Shown: positions 1 through 9,145 of the stretch, piece after piece
Layout of the letters: the number at the start of each line of letters is the position of its first letter
Position numbering within the stretch: position 1 is the first letter of the stretch
Assembly (NCBI RefSeq): GCF_000384295.1
Contig: NZ_KB913037.1
Coordinates: forward strand, 8,524,698-8,588,697
Reading direction: 5' to 3'
Source: Amycolatopsis balhimycina FH 1894
GTDB taxonomy: Bacteria > Actinomycetota > Actinomycetes > Mycobacteriales > Pseudonocardiaceae
DNA: 64,000 bases
Notes under the pieces: generated by a model
Databases searched by the model: none
What the model was told of the DNA's origin: nothing
The model's input: the letters and a program-made list of their open reading frames with translations, nothing else
Program-made: the position numbers and the translations under genes

Positions 1-11
1 CTGAGCCGGTT

Positions 12-821
12 TCAGGGGGTCGCGAGGGCGGCCAGGGTGACGTCGCTGGGGTAGCGGGAGGCCGCCACGGCGGCCACCTCGGTCGTCTCGCCGCGGCCCA
101 CGCCCGCCTTGAGCGAAATCAGCTCGTGCAGGCCGTCGCGGTGGTAGCGGACGAACTCCGCGTCGACCGGGTCGCCGTGGCCGGGCACGACGACGCGGGG
201 TTCCAGCGCGAGGATCGCGTCGAACGCGTCCGGCCAGGCCGTCAGGTCGGTTTCGCTGCTGAACGAGAACGCGCTGAAGCCCGCTTCGGCGTGCTCGACG
301 ACGTCGCCGGCGAAGACGACCGCCGCGTCCGGGACGTGCACCACCACGTCGTGGTCGGTGTGCGCGCGGCCGGGGTGCAGCAGGACCGCCGTGCGGCCGC
401 CGAGATCCAGCTCGACGCGCCCGGTGAACGTGTGGTCCGGGCCCGTGATGGCCGTGCGGGAAATCGCGTCGGCGACCTCCGGCTTGCCCTCCTTGCGGTA
501 GTGGGCCACCCAGGTGGCGCGGCGGGCGTCGGGATCCGCGCTCACCTCGGCCGCGCAGCGCTCGTGCGCCCAGACCTCGCACGGCAGGAACGCCTCGGTG
601 CCCCAGGCGTGGTCGAAGTGCGCGTGCGTGTACACCACGGCCCACGGCAGCGGCGTGCGCTCCCGGACCGCCACGGCCAGCTCGGCGCCCTGCTCGACGT
701 CGCCGCGGGTGTCGACGACCAGGCAGCGCTCGGTGCCCACGACCAGCCCGACCGTCAGGTCCAGCTCCTCGTAGCGGCGCGCGTGCACGCCGTCGGCGAC
801 CTCGATCCAGCGGCCGGTCAT
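12..821 (-). CDS. MBL-fold metallo-hydrolase
   Basis: A complete 269-residue metallo-beta-lactamase-fold protein. The metal motif HAHFDH is at residues 66-71, with further likely ligands in GRAHTDHD, in FAGDVVEHA (bridging Asp) and in the C-terminal VVPGHGD. Together these give the full HxHxDH...H...D...H set, so a working two-metal hydrolase is expected. No signal peptide is seen, so the protein is probably cytoplasmic. It is transcribed away from rpiB and looks monocistronic. The substrate cannot be told from sequence: the family covers lactonases, thioesterases, glyoxalase II-like enzymes and beta-lactamases. Family is secure, function open. Confidence 0.85.
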   Translation of the reverse strand: MTGRWIEVADGVHARRYEELDLTVGLVVGTERCLVVDTRGDVEQGAELAVAVRERTPLPWAVVYTHAHFDHAWGTEAFLPCEVWAHERCAAEVSADPDARRATWVAHYRKEGKPEVADAISRTAITGPDHTFTGRVELDLGGRTAVLLHPGRAHTDHDVVVHVPDAAVVFAGDVVEHAEAGFSAFSFSSETDLTAWPDAFDAILALEPRVVVPGHGDPVDAEFVRYHRDGLHELISLKAGVGRGETTEVAAVAASRYPSDVTLAALATP

Positions 822-934
822 GTCCGTACTCCTTCGCTCGTGCAGGGACGTCCGTCACCCCCGGGAGGTGGGCACCCGCCCGGATCCCCACCCGGAGCAT
901 GCCCGAAACCGGGCGTGATGGCAGACTCCCAGCC

Positions 935-1408
935 GTGCGTGTCTATTTGGGATCCGACCATGCCGGTTTCGAGCTGAAGAACCACCTGGTGGCTCACCTG
1001 GAGAAGCAGGGCCACGAGGTGACCGACATCGGTCCGCACGTCTACGACGCGGCCGACGACTACCCGGCGTTCTGCGTCGAGACGGCGCTGCGCGTGGTGG
1101 CCGACGAAGGCAGCCGCGGCATCGTCGTCGGCGGCTCCGGCAACGGCGAGCAGATCGCCGCGAACAAGGTCCCCGGCGCCCGCGCCGGCCTGGCCTGGAG
1201 CGTCGAGACCGCGAAGCTGTGCCGGGAGCACAACCACGCCCAGCTGATCGGTGTCGGCGCCCGGATGCACACCGCCGACGAGGCCGTCGAGATCGTCGAA
1301 GCGTTCCTGGCGACGGAGGTCTCGCCGGAGGAGCGGCACGCGCGCCGGGTCCAGCAGCTGCTGGACTACGAGCGCACCGGCACCCCGCCGGCGCTGCCGG
1401 AGGCCTGA
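935..1408 (+). CDS. rpiB: Ribose-5-phosphate isomerase B
   Basis: RpiB interconverts ribose-5-phosphate and ribulose-5-phosphate in the non-oxidative pentose phosphate pathway. The 157-residue protein has the N-terminal RVYLGSDHAGFELK signature, the DDYPAFC segment and the GGSGNGEQIAANKVPGARA loop typical of the mycobacterial-type enzyme, where the Glu of GNGEQ acts as the base. The frame is open from an ATG at 899, but family similarity begins at VRVYLG, so the GTG at 935 is taken as start. It overlaps the next gene through TGATG at 1406-1410, which implies translational coupling. The same rpiB-nei order is known in Mycobacterium tuberculosis (Rv2465c-Rv2464c). Confidence 0.93.
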   Translation: MRVYLGSDHAGFELKNHLVAHLEKQGHEVTDIGPHVYDAADDYPAFCVETALRVVADEGSRGIVVGGSGNGEQIAANKVPGARAGLAWSVETAKLCREHNHAQLIGVGARMHTADEAVEIVEAFLATEVSPEERHARRVQQLLDYERTGTPPALPEA

Positions 1409-2214
1409 TGCCCGAGGGGCACACGCTCCATCGGCTCGCGCGGCTGCACAAGCGCCGGTTCGCCGGCGCCCCGGTCGAGGTGAGCAGCCCGCAGGGCCGG
1501 TTCGCCGCCGAAGCGTCCCGTTTGGACGGTCAGGTGTTCGTCGGCGCCGAGGCGCACGGCAAGCACCTCTTCCACGACTACGGCCCGCACGGGATCGTGC
1601 ACATCCACCTGGGCCTCTACGGCACGTTCGGCGAATTCCCGCTGCCCGCGCCCGATCCGGTGGGCCAGGTCCGGCTGCGGCTGGCCGGCCGGACACATTG
1701 GACGGACCTGCGCGGGCCCACCCGGTGCGAGCTGCTGTCCCCGGATCAGGCCGACGCGATCAAGGCCCGTCTCGGTCCCGACCCGCTGCGCCGCGACGCG
1801 AAACCCGAGCGGGCCTGGGCGCGCATCTCGCGATCCAAGACGTCGATCGCGGCCCTGCTGATGGACCAGGCCGTGCTCGCCGGGGTCGGCAACGTCTACC
1901 GCGCCGAGGTGCTGTTCCGCCACGGCGTCGCCCCGCTCACGCCGGGACGGGCACTGGACCGCGCGCTGTGGGAGGCCATCTGGGCCGACCTGGTGACCCT
2001 GATGCGGGACGGCGTCCGCGTCGGCCGGATCGACACGGTCCGCCCGGAACACCTGCCCGAAGCGATGGGCCGCGCGGCACGCGTGGACCGCCACGGCGGC
2101 GAGGTCTACGTCTACCGCCGCGCGGGCGAGCCCTGCCTGGTGTGCGGGACGCCGGTGGCGCACTCGGAACTGGTGGGCCGCAACCTCTACTGGTGCCCCA
2201 GCTGCCAGAAGTGA
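1408..2214 (+). CDS. nei: Fpg/Nei-family DNA glycosylase-AP lyase
   Basis: A base-excision-repair enzyme that removes oxidised bases and cleaves the abasic site. The 268-residue protein starts MPEGHTLHRLARLH; after Met removal Pro1 is the Schiff-base nucleophile and Glu2 the acid. Lys52 sits in HGKHLFH, the helix-two-turn-helix contains LAGVGNVYRAE, and the C-terminal zinc finger has Cys pairs CLVC and CPSC. It resembles the Rv2464c type of actinobacterial Nei more than classical MutM. It shares an operon with rpiB by a one-base stop/start overlap. All catalytic elements are present, so it is probably functional; substrate preference cannot be read from sequence. Confidence 0.92.
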   Translation: MPEGHTLHRLARLHKRRFAGAPVEVSSPQGRFAAEASRLDGQVFVGAEAHGKHLFHDYGPHGIVHIHLGLYGTFGEFPLPAPDPVGQVRLRLAGRTHWTDLRGPTRCELLSPDQADAIKARLGPDPLRRDAKPERAWARISRSKTSIAALLMDQAVLAGVGNVYRAEVLFRHGVAPLTPGRALDRALWEAIWADLVTLMRDGVRVGRIDTVRPEHLPEAMGRAARVDRHGGEVYVYRRAGEPCLVCGTPVAHSELVGRNLYWCPSCQK

Positions 2215-2263
2215 CATGAACGACTCTTTCCTGTCATCCGATGACAGGAAAGAGTCGTTCATG
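2215..2263. repeat. Perfect 23-bp-arm palindrome between convergent genes
   Basis: Two perfect 23-nt arms (2215-2237 and 2241-2263) flank a CCG loop. The palindrome begins directly after the nei stop and lies 14 bp before the stop of the convergent gene at 2278. The position fits a bidirectional terminator. There is no clear U tract, so the structure itself would have to do the work. Its left arm resembles the half-palindrome at 63066. Confidence 0.8.
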
Positions 2264-2277
2264 ACGTTCCGGGTGGG

Positions 2278-3108
2278 TCAGAAGTCGAAGCCGCCCCCGT
2301 CGAAGCCCCCGCCGTCGAACCCGCCCCCGTCGAAGCCGCCGAAGTCGCCGCCGCCGAAGTCCTGGCCGCCGCCGTCGCCTCCGTCGCCGCCCCAGTCGCC
2401 GCCGCCGTCACCACCGTCGCCGCCCATGTCGCCGGAGTCGAGCGCGTCCTGCTGGCCCGCGTCGTAGCCGGACTCCCAGGCCGAGGCGCTGGCGATGCCG
2501 CCCATGCCGGAGAACATCGCGCTGAACAGGAACATCGATCCGAGGCCCCAGGCGCCGGCGACGAGCGCGGGCTTCCACCACGGCTCGCTGTACCAGCCCT
2601 GCGGGACCGGGCGGCCGGCGACGCGGCCGCCGGGGTAGTAGTACGGCGTGTCCTGGCCGGCGTCGGGGGACGCGGCGTAGTGCTGGCCCTCGACGTCCAC
2701 TTCGCGGCGCTCGGTGACCTTGCCGGCGCGCTCGCGCTCGGCCTCCTCGGGCAGCTGCGGGCCGGGGTCCAGGCCCATCGCGGTGCGCGCGGCGCGGACG
2801 TAGTAGAGGCCCTCGATGGCGGTCTCCTTGACCAGCCGGGCCTGCTCGATCGTGCGGGCCTGCTCCATCTGCGAGCCGGCCGCGTTGTACCGCTCGGCGG
2901 CGTCGGCCATCGCCTGCTGCGACGCGGTGTCCGTGCCGTTCAGGTTGAGCACCTGGCCGCCGAGCCGCTCGACGAGGCGCCGGGCGTCGGCCTTGGCGTC
3001 GTCGAGCTCACGCTGCCGGGCCGCGGCGCGCTGCCGCGAGAAGTAGAGGCCGCCACCGACGATCACGACGACGAGCACGATCAGGAAGATCGCGGTGCCC
3101 ATGGACAA
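2278..3108 (-). CDS. Membrane protein with coiled coil and Gly/Asp-rich tail
   Basis: A 276-residue protein with an N-terminal membrane anchor (GTAIFLIVLVVVIVGGG), then a charged, probably coiled-coil region to about residue 110, a Pro/Tyr-rich linker, and a second hydrophobic stretch near WKPALVAGAWGLGSMFLFSAMF. The last 60 residues are almost only Gly, Asp and Phe, with repeats of GGGFD, so the tail is acidic and likely disordered. It resembles actinobacterial DUF1542-type proteins; no enzymatic motif is seen. The start ATG at 3108 is the first in frame. Function unknown. A role at the cell surface or in envelope scaffolding is only a guess. Confidence 0.75.
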   Translation of the reverse strand: MSMGTAIFLIVLVVVIVGGGLYFSRQRAAARQRELDDAKADARRLVERLGGQVLNLNGTDTASQQAMADAAERYNAAGSQMEQARTIEQARLVKETAIEGLYYVRAARTAMGLDPGPQLPEEAERERAGKVTERREVDVEGQHYAASPDAGQDTPYYYPGGRVAGRPVPQGWYSEPWWKPALVAGAWGLGSMFLFSAMFSGMGGIASASAWESGYDAGQQDALDSGDMGGDGGDGGGDWGGDGGDGGGQDFGGGDFGGFDGGGFDGGGFDGGGFDF

Positions 3109-3226
3109 CTCCCAGGAAGTTCGCGGCTCGGTGACGGGAAGTCACCTCTGATTCGGACAACGCGGACGCTACGCGGTGGGTTCCCGGCGGGTGATCAGGC
3201 CCACCGGAAGAGCTGGCCGAAAAAAC

Positions 3227-3242
3227 TAGAACACGTTATAGT
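3227..3242 (+). promoter_or_regulatory. KstR-type operator overlapping a -10 box
   Basis: Positions 3227-3240 read TAGAACACGTTATA, which fits the published KstR consensus TnnAACnnGTTnnA exactly. It overlaps TATAGT (3237-3242), a good -10 hexamer placed eight bases before the ATG at 3251. No ribosome binding site is visible, so the transcript is probably leaderless. A repressor bound here would block the promoter directly. Confidence 0.6.
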
Positions 3243-3250
3243 TCGTCCCC

Positions 3251-4126
3251 ATGAAGTTCACCCTGTCGATCGCGATGACCCCCCTCGATCAGCTGGGCGA
3301 ACTCGCCCGGGCCGCCGAAGAGGCCGGCTTCGCCTCCATCGCCCTGCCCGACTCGCTCTTCTACGCCGAGACGGTGGACACGGACTATCCGTACACGCCC
3401 GACGGCAGCCGGTTCTGGACCGCGGAGACGCCCTGGGTGGACCCGCTCGTCGCGACCGCGGCGATGGGCGCGGTCACCAGCCGGATCCGCTTCTACACGT
3501 CGGTGCTCAAGCTCGGCTCGCGCAACCCGGTGCTGCTGGCGCGCCAGGTCGGCTCGGCAGCGGTGCTCACCGGCGGCCGGTTCGGCCTCGGGCTCGGCGT
3601 CGGCTGGCTGCCGCAGGAGTTCGAGTACTGCGGCGTGCCGTTCGAGCGGCGCGGCAAGCGCGTCGACGAGGCGATCGAGGTGCTGCGGCTGATCCTCGAC
3701 GGCGGCATGGCCGAGTATCACGGCGAGTTCTACGACTTCGACAAGATCCAGATGAGCCCGGCGCCGCCGGCGCGGGTGCCGTTCTACATCGGCGGCCACA
3801 CCGAAGTCGCGCTGAAGCGCGCGGCCCGCGTCGCCGACGGCTGGTCGTCGGCGATGATGAAGCTCGACGAGCTGCGCGACACGATCGCCCGGCTCAAGGA
3901 GCTGCTGGCCGAGGGCGGCCGCGCGGACGATCCGTTCGAGTACCAGGCCGTCTGCATCGACAAGTTCGGTCTCGACGGCTACCGCGAGCAGGCCGAAGCG
4001 GGCGTGACGGACGTCATCACCATGCCGTGGGTGTTCGACGGCGTCGGGTTCGACGCGCCGGTCGGGCCGAAGCTCGAAGCGATCCACAAGTTCGGGGCCG
4101 AGATCATCGCCAAGTTCGAGGAGTGA
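3251..4126 (+). CDS. LLM-class F420-dependent oxidoreductase
   Basis: A 291-residue luciferase-like monooxygenase-fold protein, a TIM barrel that in actinomycetes usually binds F420 rather than FMN. Visible family segments are LARAAEEAGFASIALPD near the N-terminus, GGRFGLGLGVGWLPQEF, and PFYIGGHTEVALKRAARVADGW. The ATG at 3251 has no Shine-Dalgarno sequence but lies eight bases after a -10 box, consistent with leaderless translation. It is followed after five bases by an NTF2-like gene in the same operon. The KstR-type box in its promoter points to steroid or sterol side-chain catabolism, where LLM enzymes are common. The substrate is unknown. Confidence 0.85.
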   Translation: MKFTLSIAMTPLDQLGELARAAEEAGFASIALPDSLFYAETVDTDYPYTPDGSRFWTAETPWVDPLVATAAMGAVTSRIRFYTSVLKLGSRNPVLLARQVGSAAVLTGGRFGLGLGVGWLPQEFEYCGVPFERRGKRVDEAIEVLRLILDGGMAEYHGEFYDFDKIQMSPAPPARVPFYIGGHTEVALKRAARVADGWSSAMMKLDELRDTIARLKELLAEGGRADDPFEYQAVCIDKFGLDGYREQAEAGVTDVITMPWVFDGVGFDAPVGPKLEAIHKFGAEIIAKFEE

Positions 4127-4131
4127 CGGCA

Positions 4132-4578
4132 ATGGGCGTGCAGGTCTGCTGGGACACCACGGCGGAGCAGCCGCCGGCGCGGCGCGCGGCGTTCGCCTCG
4201 ATGACCGCGGCGACGGCTGGGGACAAAGAGGCCTGGCTGGCGCTGTTCGCGCCCGACGGCGTGGTGGAGGACCCCGTGGGGCCGTCGATGTTCGACGCCG
4301 AGGGCAAGGGGCACCACGGCCGCGAGGGGCTCAGCGCGTTCTGGGACATGACGATCGCGAACGTGGAGCGCTTCGAGTTCGTCATCCGGGACTCGCACGC
4401 GGCGGGCGACGAGGTGGCGAACGTCGGGACGATCACGACGTACCTGCCGGGCGGCTACCGCGTCGACACCGACGGCGTGTTCGTCTACCGCGTCGGCGAA
4501 GACGGCCTGGTCACGTCGATGCGGGCGTTCTGGGAGGTCGAACGCGCGATGGCGACGGCGCGCCAAGTGGCCGAATAG
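4132..4578 (+). CDS. SnoaL/NTF2-like (ketosteroid-isomerase-fold) protein
   Basis: A 148-residue single-domain protein of the NTF2/SnoaL superfamily: an N-terminal helix pair (LALFAPDGVVEDPVGPS) followed by the curved sheet with VANVGTITTYLPGG and VFVYRVGEDGLVTSMRAFWEVE. It begins five bases after the LLM gene, with only a weak ribosome binding site, so coupled translation is likely. Because the pair sits behind a KstR-type operator, a hydratase or isomerase step on a steroid intermediate is a reasonable inference. The fold supports many reactions, so activity is not proven. Confidence 0.8.
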   Translation: MGVQVCWDTTAEQPPARRAAFASMTAATAGDKEAWLALFAPDGVVEDPVGPSMFDAEGKGHHGREGLSAFWDMTIANVERFEFVIRDSHAAGDEVANVGTITTYLPGGYRVDTDGVFVYRVGEDGLVTSMRAFWEVERAMATARQVAE

Positions 4579-4624
4579 CGTCCCGGCCAGCGGAAACCCG
4601 ATCTCGTATCTGATACATGATCTC

Positions 4625-4657
4625 TTGACTCCCGGTTAGGTAAGACCCTTTACTAAC
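4625..4657 (+). promoter_or_regulatory. Promoter with inverted-repeat operator before alpha-galactosidase
   Basis: A -35-like TTGACT (4625-4630) and a -10-like TTTACT (4649-4654) are separated by 18 bp. An imperfect inverted repeat, GTTAGGTAA (4635-4643) and TTACTAAC (4650-4657), spans the spacer and the -10. The layout suits a sugar-responsive repressor. A short palindrome, GTATCTGATAC, lies just upstream. Confidence 0.4.
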
Positions 4658-4696
4658 TGGTGCAGACCTCTGATGTCTCCACCTCCGGGAGTACGC

Positions 4697-6268
4697 ATGT
4701 CCTTATTTCGACGCATCGCGAGCGCGGCCGCCACGCTCGCGATCGCGGCAAGTGGTCTCGTCGTGTGCCAGTCCGAGGCGCTCGCCCTCGAAAACGGGCT
4801 GCTGCGCACGCCACCCATGGGCTTCAACAACTGGAACTCCACGCAGTGCAAAGCCGACTTCAACGAGACGATGATCAAGGGCATCGCGGACATCTTCGTC
4901 TCGAAGGGCCTCAAGGACGCCGGCTACACCTACGTCAACATCGACGACTGCTGGGCGCTGCCGTCGCGCAACTCGGCGGGCAACCTGGTCCCCGACCCGG
5001 CGCGCTTTCCCAACGGCATCAAGGCGCTCGCCGACTACGTGCACGGTAAGGGCCTGAAGTTCGGCATCTACACCAGTGCCGGCACGAAGACCTGCAACAA
5101 GGCCGGCTTCCCCGGCGCGCTGGACCACGAGCAGCAGGACGCGAACCTGTTCGCCTCCTGGGGCGTCGACTACCTGAAGTACGACAACTGCAACAACCAG
5201 GGCGTCGACGCGCAGCAGCGGTACAAGGCGATGCGGGACGCGCTGGCGAAGTCCGGCCGCGCCATCGCGTACTCGATCTGCGAGTGGGGCCAGAACAAGC
5301 CGTGGACCTGGGCCGCGCCGGTCGGCAACCTGTGGCGCACCACCGGCGACATCTCCGACAAGTGGTCGAGCATGATCGGCAAGGCGCAGACCAACCGCGG
5401 CCTCGCGCAGTACGCCGGTCCCGGGCACTGGAACGACCCGGACATGCTCGAGGTCGGCAACGGCGGCATGACCGCGGCGGAGTACCGCACGCACTTCAGC
5501 TTGTGGGCGATGATGGCGGCGCCGCTGCTGATCGGCAGCGACCTGCGGAAGGTCTCCGCCGAGAACTTCGACATCCTCAAGAACACCGACGTGATCGCGC
5601 TCGACCAGGACACGCTGGGCAAGCAGGCGACCGTGCTGAGCGCGAACTCCGGCCTGGTCGTCTACAGCAAGGTCCTCTCCAACGGCGACCGCGCGGTGGC
5701 GCTGTCCAACGAAACCGGCGCCACGGCGACGATCAGTACTTCGGCTTCGGCGACGGGGATCGGCAGCGCGTCCTCGTACACGCTGAAAGACCTCTGGAGC
5801 AAGGCGACCCGGACGACCACGGGCACGATCAGCGCGTCGGTGCCTTCGCACGCGACCGTGCTGTACCGCGTGTCCCGTGCCGGCAGCGGCGCGACCCGCT
5901 ACGAAGCCGAATCCGCGTCCGTTTCGACCGGCGGCACGATCGACACGAACCACGCGGGATACTCGGGAACCGGCTTCGCGAACGGCGCCAACGCCGTCGG
6001 CAGCTACGTCGAGTGGCAGGTGAGCGGGCCGGCGTCGTCGCTGGCGTTCGGCTACGCGAACGGCACGGCGGCGGCCCGCCCGGTGGACATCTCGGTCGAC
6101 GGCACGGTGGTGGCCACCGGAGTGCCGTTCCCGGCGACCGGCGCCTGGACGACGTGGAGCACGGTCACGAAGTCCGTGAGCCTGGCCGCGGGAACGCACG
6201 CGATCCGGCTGACCGCGACAACGGCCGACGGCCCGGCGAACCTCGACTACCTGGACGTCTCGCCTTAG
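4697..6268 (+). CDS. Secreted GH27 alpha-galactosidase with C-terminal CBM
   Basis: A 523-residue secreted glycoside hydrolase releasing terminal alpha-galactose. The signal peptide (about residues 1-32) ends near SEALA. The GH27 barrel follows: NWNSTQC, nucleophile Asp163 in YLKYDNC, acid/base Asp218 in TTGDISDKW (by alignment with human alpha-galactosidase A Asp231), then GHWNDPDML. A small beta domain and then a CBM35/CBM6-like sheet module (about 400-523, beginning RYEAESA) complete it. The ATG at 4697 is preferred over the in-frame ATG at 4673 because GGGAG lies just upstream. It stands alone, with a likely regulated promoter, and probably scavenges galactosides from plant polymers. Confidence 0.93.
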   Translation: MSLFRRIASAAATLAIAASGLVVCQSEALALENGLLRTPPMGFNNWNSTQCKADFNETMIKGIADIFVSKGLKDAGYTYVNIDDCWALPSRNSAGNLVPDPARFPNGIKALADYVHGKGLKFGIYTSAGTKTCNKAGFPGALDHEQQDANLFASWGVDYLKYDNCNNQGVDAQQRYKAMRDALAKSGRAIAYSICEWGQNKPWTWAAPVGNLWRTTGDISDKWSSMIGKAQTNRGLAQYAGPGHWNDPDMLEVGNGGMTAAEYRTHFSLWAMMAAPLLIGSDLRKVSAENFDILKNTDVIALDQDTLGKQATVLSANSGLVVYSKVLSNGDRAVALSNETGATATISTSASATGIGSASSYTLKDLWSKATRTTTGTISASVPSHATVLYRVSRAGSGATRYEAESASVSTGGTIDTNHAGYSGTGFANGANAVGSYVEWQVSGPASSLAFGYANGTAAARPVDISVDGTVVATGVPFPATGAWTTWSTVTKSVSLAAGTHAIRLTATTADGPANLDYLDVSP

Positions 6269-6323
6269 CCGGCTCAACCGCGGCGGCCGCGCGGCTCACG
6301 GGTGTCGTAGTCCGCGCGCGCCG

Positions 6324-6340
6324 CCTCGGCCCGGCCGAGG
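6324..6340. terminator. Short GC hairpin after alpha-galactosidase
   Basis: CCTCGGCC and its complement GGCCGAGG form an 8-bp stem with a one-base loop, about 55 bases after the galactosidase stop. There is no U tract, so terminator function is plausible but weakly supported. Confidence 0.3.
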
Positions 6341-6401
6341 TTGGATGACCGGCCCGAGTGTGGTCTCGGTCACTTTCGCGCCTCCAGCCAATACTTTCCT
6401 C

Positions 6402-6415
6402 TAGGTACCTACTAT
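6402..6415 (+). promoter_or_regulatory. Palindrome and -10 upstream of NmrA-like gene
   Basis: The perfect palindrome TAGGTACCTA (6402-6411) overlaps TACTAT (6410-6415), a plausible -10 box 25 bases before the ATG at 6440. Sites of this kind often precede NAD(P)H-binding stress genes and bind HxlR or MarR-type repressors; no such regulator is encoded nearby. Confidence 0.35.
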
Positions 6416-6439
6416 ACCGGCGAAGGTAGCGTCGGTTCC

Positions 6440-7242
6440 ATGATCATGGTGATGGGAGCGACGGGAAACGTCGGACAGCCGCTGGTGCGAGCCTTGGCCG
6501 CGGCGGGAGAAGAAGTGACGGCGGTGTCCCGCCGGATCGCGGAGGTGCCGGCGGGAGTCCTTGCCCGCCAAGGAGATCTGGCAGACCCTTCGACGCTGTC
6601 TTTCGAAGGTGTGTCGGCGGTCTTCCTGATGGAGCCGGGAGACTTCCGGGGGACGCTGGAGCCGGTGTTGGAGCGGGCGCGCGCCGCCGGCGTCACGCGG
6701 GTGGTGCTGCTGTCGACGCAGGGCGTCGGAACCGGACGGCACCCGGCGGTGTTCGAGGACGCGGTGCGGGCGTCCGGTCTGAAGTGGACAGTGCTGCGCC
6801 CGGCCGGCTTCGCGTCGAACGCCTTCCAGTGGGCGGAAAGCGTGCGCGCCCGCCGGGAGATCGCGGCGCCGTTCGCCGACGTCGCGTTGCCGGTGATCGA
6901 CCCGGAGGACATCGCTTCGGTGGCGGCGGCCGCGTTGCTCGACGCGGCGCACGACGACAAGACGTACGTGCTGACCGGCCCGTCCCCGCTGACCCCGCGC
7001 GACCAGGCGACGGCCATCGCCGAGGCCGTCGGAGAGCCGGTGCGGTTCGTGCCGCAGACGCGGGAAGAAGCGCATTCGGTGCTGCTGGGCTTCATGCCGC
7101 CTCACGTGGCGGACGCGACGCTGGACATCCTGGGCACGCCGACGCCCGAGGAACAGCGGGTGAGCCCGGACGTCGAACGGGTCACCGGCCGCCCGCCGAA
7201 GCCGTTCACGGACTGGGCGGCTCGGTTCGCGGGAGCGTTCAA

Positions 7243-7246
<4 letters not shown>
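6440..7246 (+). CDS. NmrA-like NAD(P)-binding protein
   Basis: A 268-residue atypical short-chain dehydrogenase/NmrA-type protein. The N-terminus MIMVMGATGNVGQPLV holds the GxxGxxG dinucleotide site, and the central RVVLLSTQGVG and LKWTVLRPAGFASNAFQW segments match the NmrA/azoreductase-like group. Catalytic Tyr-Lys of classical SDRs is not evident, so it may be a redox sensor or quinone-type reductase. The most upstream of three close ATGs (6440) is chosen; the frame is open further upstream but crosses the promoter. It overlaps the downstream dehalogenase-like gene by four bases, so the two are made together. Confidence 0.8.
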
Positions 7247-8010
<764 letters not shown>

Positions 8011-8108
8011 GGTCCGCAATCGGGGACAACCGGCCGCCCGGGCTCGCTCGTACGTTCGGTGTCGGCCGGGTTTCCGCCGAGGCGGGACTCCGCAGGGAAG
8101 AAGCACGG

Positions 8109-8213
8109 ATGTGGGCCGGAGTGGAGCGCGCCCGGCCGCGGCAGGCGGACCTCCTCGACAACCTGCCGGCGCAGGACTGGGAGCGGCCATCGTTGTGCAC
8201 GGGCTGGCCACGA
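8109..8213 (+). pseudogene. Truncated mycothiol-dependent maleylpyruvate isomerase-like fragment
   Basis: An ATG at 8109 opens a reading frame whose first 33 residues resemble the N-terminus of the DinB-like, mycothiol-dependent maleylpyruvate isomerase family, ending in ERPSLCTGW, a motif normally followed by the first metal-binding helix. After that the frame turns into low-complexity Pro/Arg sequence with no family similarity. Only the beginning of the gene therefore survives. Low to moderate confidence because the match is short. Confidence 0.4.
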
Positions 8214-8442
8214 GCGACGAGGCCGACGTCGCCACCGCGAACAACGAACCACGGCAGCGTTCGCAACCGGCGGCGGAGGCGCCGTGGGGCTGGTGCCCCC
8301 GCGATACAACCCGGATTCCGCGAGAGGCTCAGGCGTTCCCCGAGCACGACTCACCCAAGGAATCTGGTCGGGATGATGAGGCCCTTCAAGCCCATCTCAC
8401 AGAATTCAACGTCTGCTGAATTCGGCTGTCGCCTGGCCTGGC

Positions 8443-8686
8443 CTGGCCAAACTCGAAACGAGGCAGCCTGTCCGAGGTTCTCGAACGGCTCGTCAGCTCC
8501 AGGCCTGCGAGGTGGATGACCTGGTAGCGAGGTATGAAGACGGCGCCAAGGTGGCTGAGTTGGCTCGCCGTTTCGAGGTTCACCGAGTTCGGAGCGGGGG
8601 AGACGGCAGTGCGGACGGCGTTGCACCGGGCCGGAGTTCTCAAGACGGTGCAATACGGCCGGGCTGGGCGCAACTTCCGGCAGTAG
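8443..8686 (+). pseudogene. Frameshifted helix-turn-helix fragment (possibly of a recombinase)
   Basis: One frame reads DDLVARYEDGAKVAELARRF, a helix-turn-helix resembling those at the ends of serine recombinases and of small actinobacterial DNA-binding proteins. About 85 bases further on the continuation, TALHRAGVLKTVQYGRAG, appears in another frame and ends at TAG 8684-8686. Joining the two restores one plausible domain, so this is a frameshifted remnant. Base composition is less GC-biased than in the neighbours. Confidence 0.45.
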
Positions 8687-8839
8687 ACCCGCAAGGTGGG
8701 GTCAACAACCCGTCGCACTAATGAAATAGCGTGTAGTTGAGTACTATGTAGCCTGCATCTCCGGAGATCTTAACATCGTTAACATTGACCCATCCAATCG
8801 TCCCCTTGGATGTCCTCAGGCAGTGTTGGGTGCCGGTAA

Positions 8840-9145
8840 ACTCCACTGTCGGACCGGGAACTGCCTGCTGCCCTTCTGAAACAATCTATCAAGGCCGCCA
8901 AGATCGCCACTGCCGACGTTGAAGCCACCCTTGACCGGGCACTGGCTGCGGCCAGCCACTGCGAGACCGCGTACCTCGGTGCGCCGAACAGCATCCGTCG
9001 TCAGATCAACCAAGGTTTCTTCGAGAAGCTCTACATCGGCCAGGACGGCACCGTTGAACGGGCTGACCTCACCGAGCCATTCGCTGCACTGCTGGAGACA
9101 GGTCAGATGATCCAGTTGTCCGTGCCCCGTCAACCGCCGATCTAG
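8840..9145 (+). pseudogene. Serine recombinase C-terminal remnant
   Basis: An open frame without a good start, ending at TAG 9143-9145, encodes segments typical of the C-terminus of large serine recombinases: LKQSIKAAKIATADVEATL, then RRQINQGFFEKLYI and GTVERADLTEPFAALL. The catalytic N-terminal resolvase domain and the zinc ribbon are missing. With the HTH remnant just upstream this is probably the wreck of an integrated mobile element next to two tRNA genes. About 150 AT-richer bases between the two remnants hold nothing recognisable. Confidence 0.65.

Noticed and set aside
2278-2460. Gly/Asp-rich tail considered as a peptide precursor
   Set aside because: It is the C-terminus of a longer membrane protein and no modifying enzyme is encoded nearby.
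2216-2467. Small plus-strand frame starting in the palindrome
   Set aside because: Its Pro/Ser repeat sequence is the antisense of the Gly/Asp-rich tail of the convergent gene and the start lies in a terminator-like hairpin.
4703-6277. Long minus-strand frame opposite the alpha-galactosidase
   Set aside because: Arg-rich shadow of a gene with intact signal peptide, catalytic residues and binding module on the plus strand.
8919-9110. Small plus-strand frame in the decayed region
   Set aside because: It is out of frame with the recombinase remnant whose protein similarity lies in the other frame.
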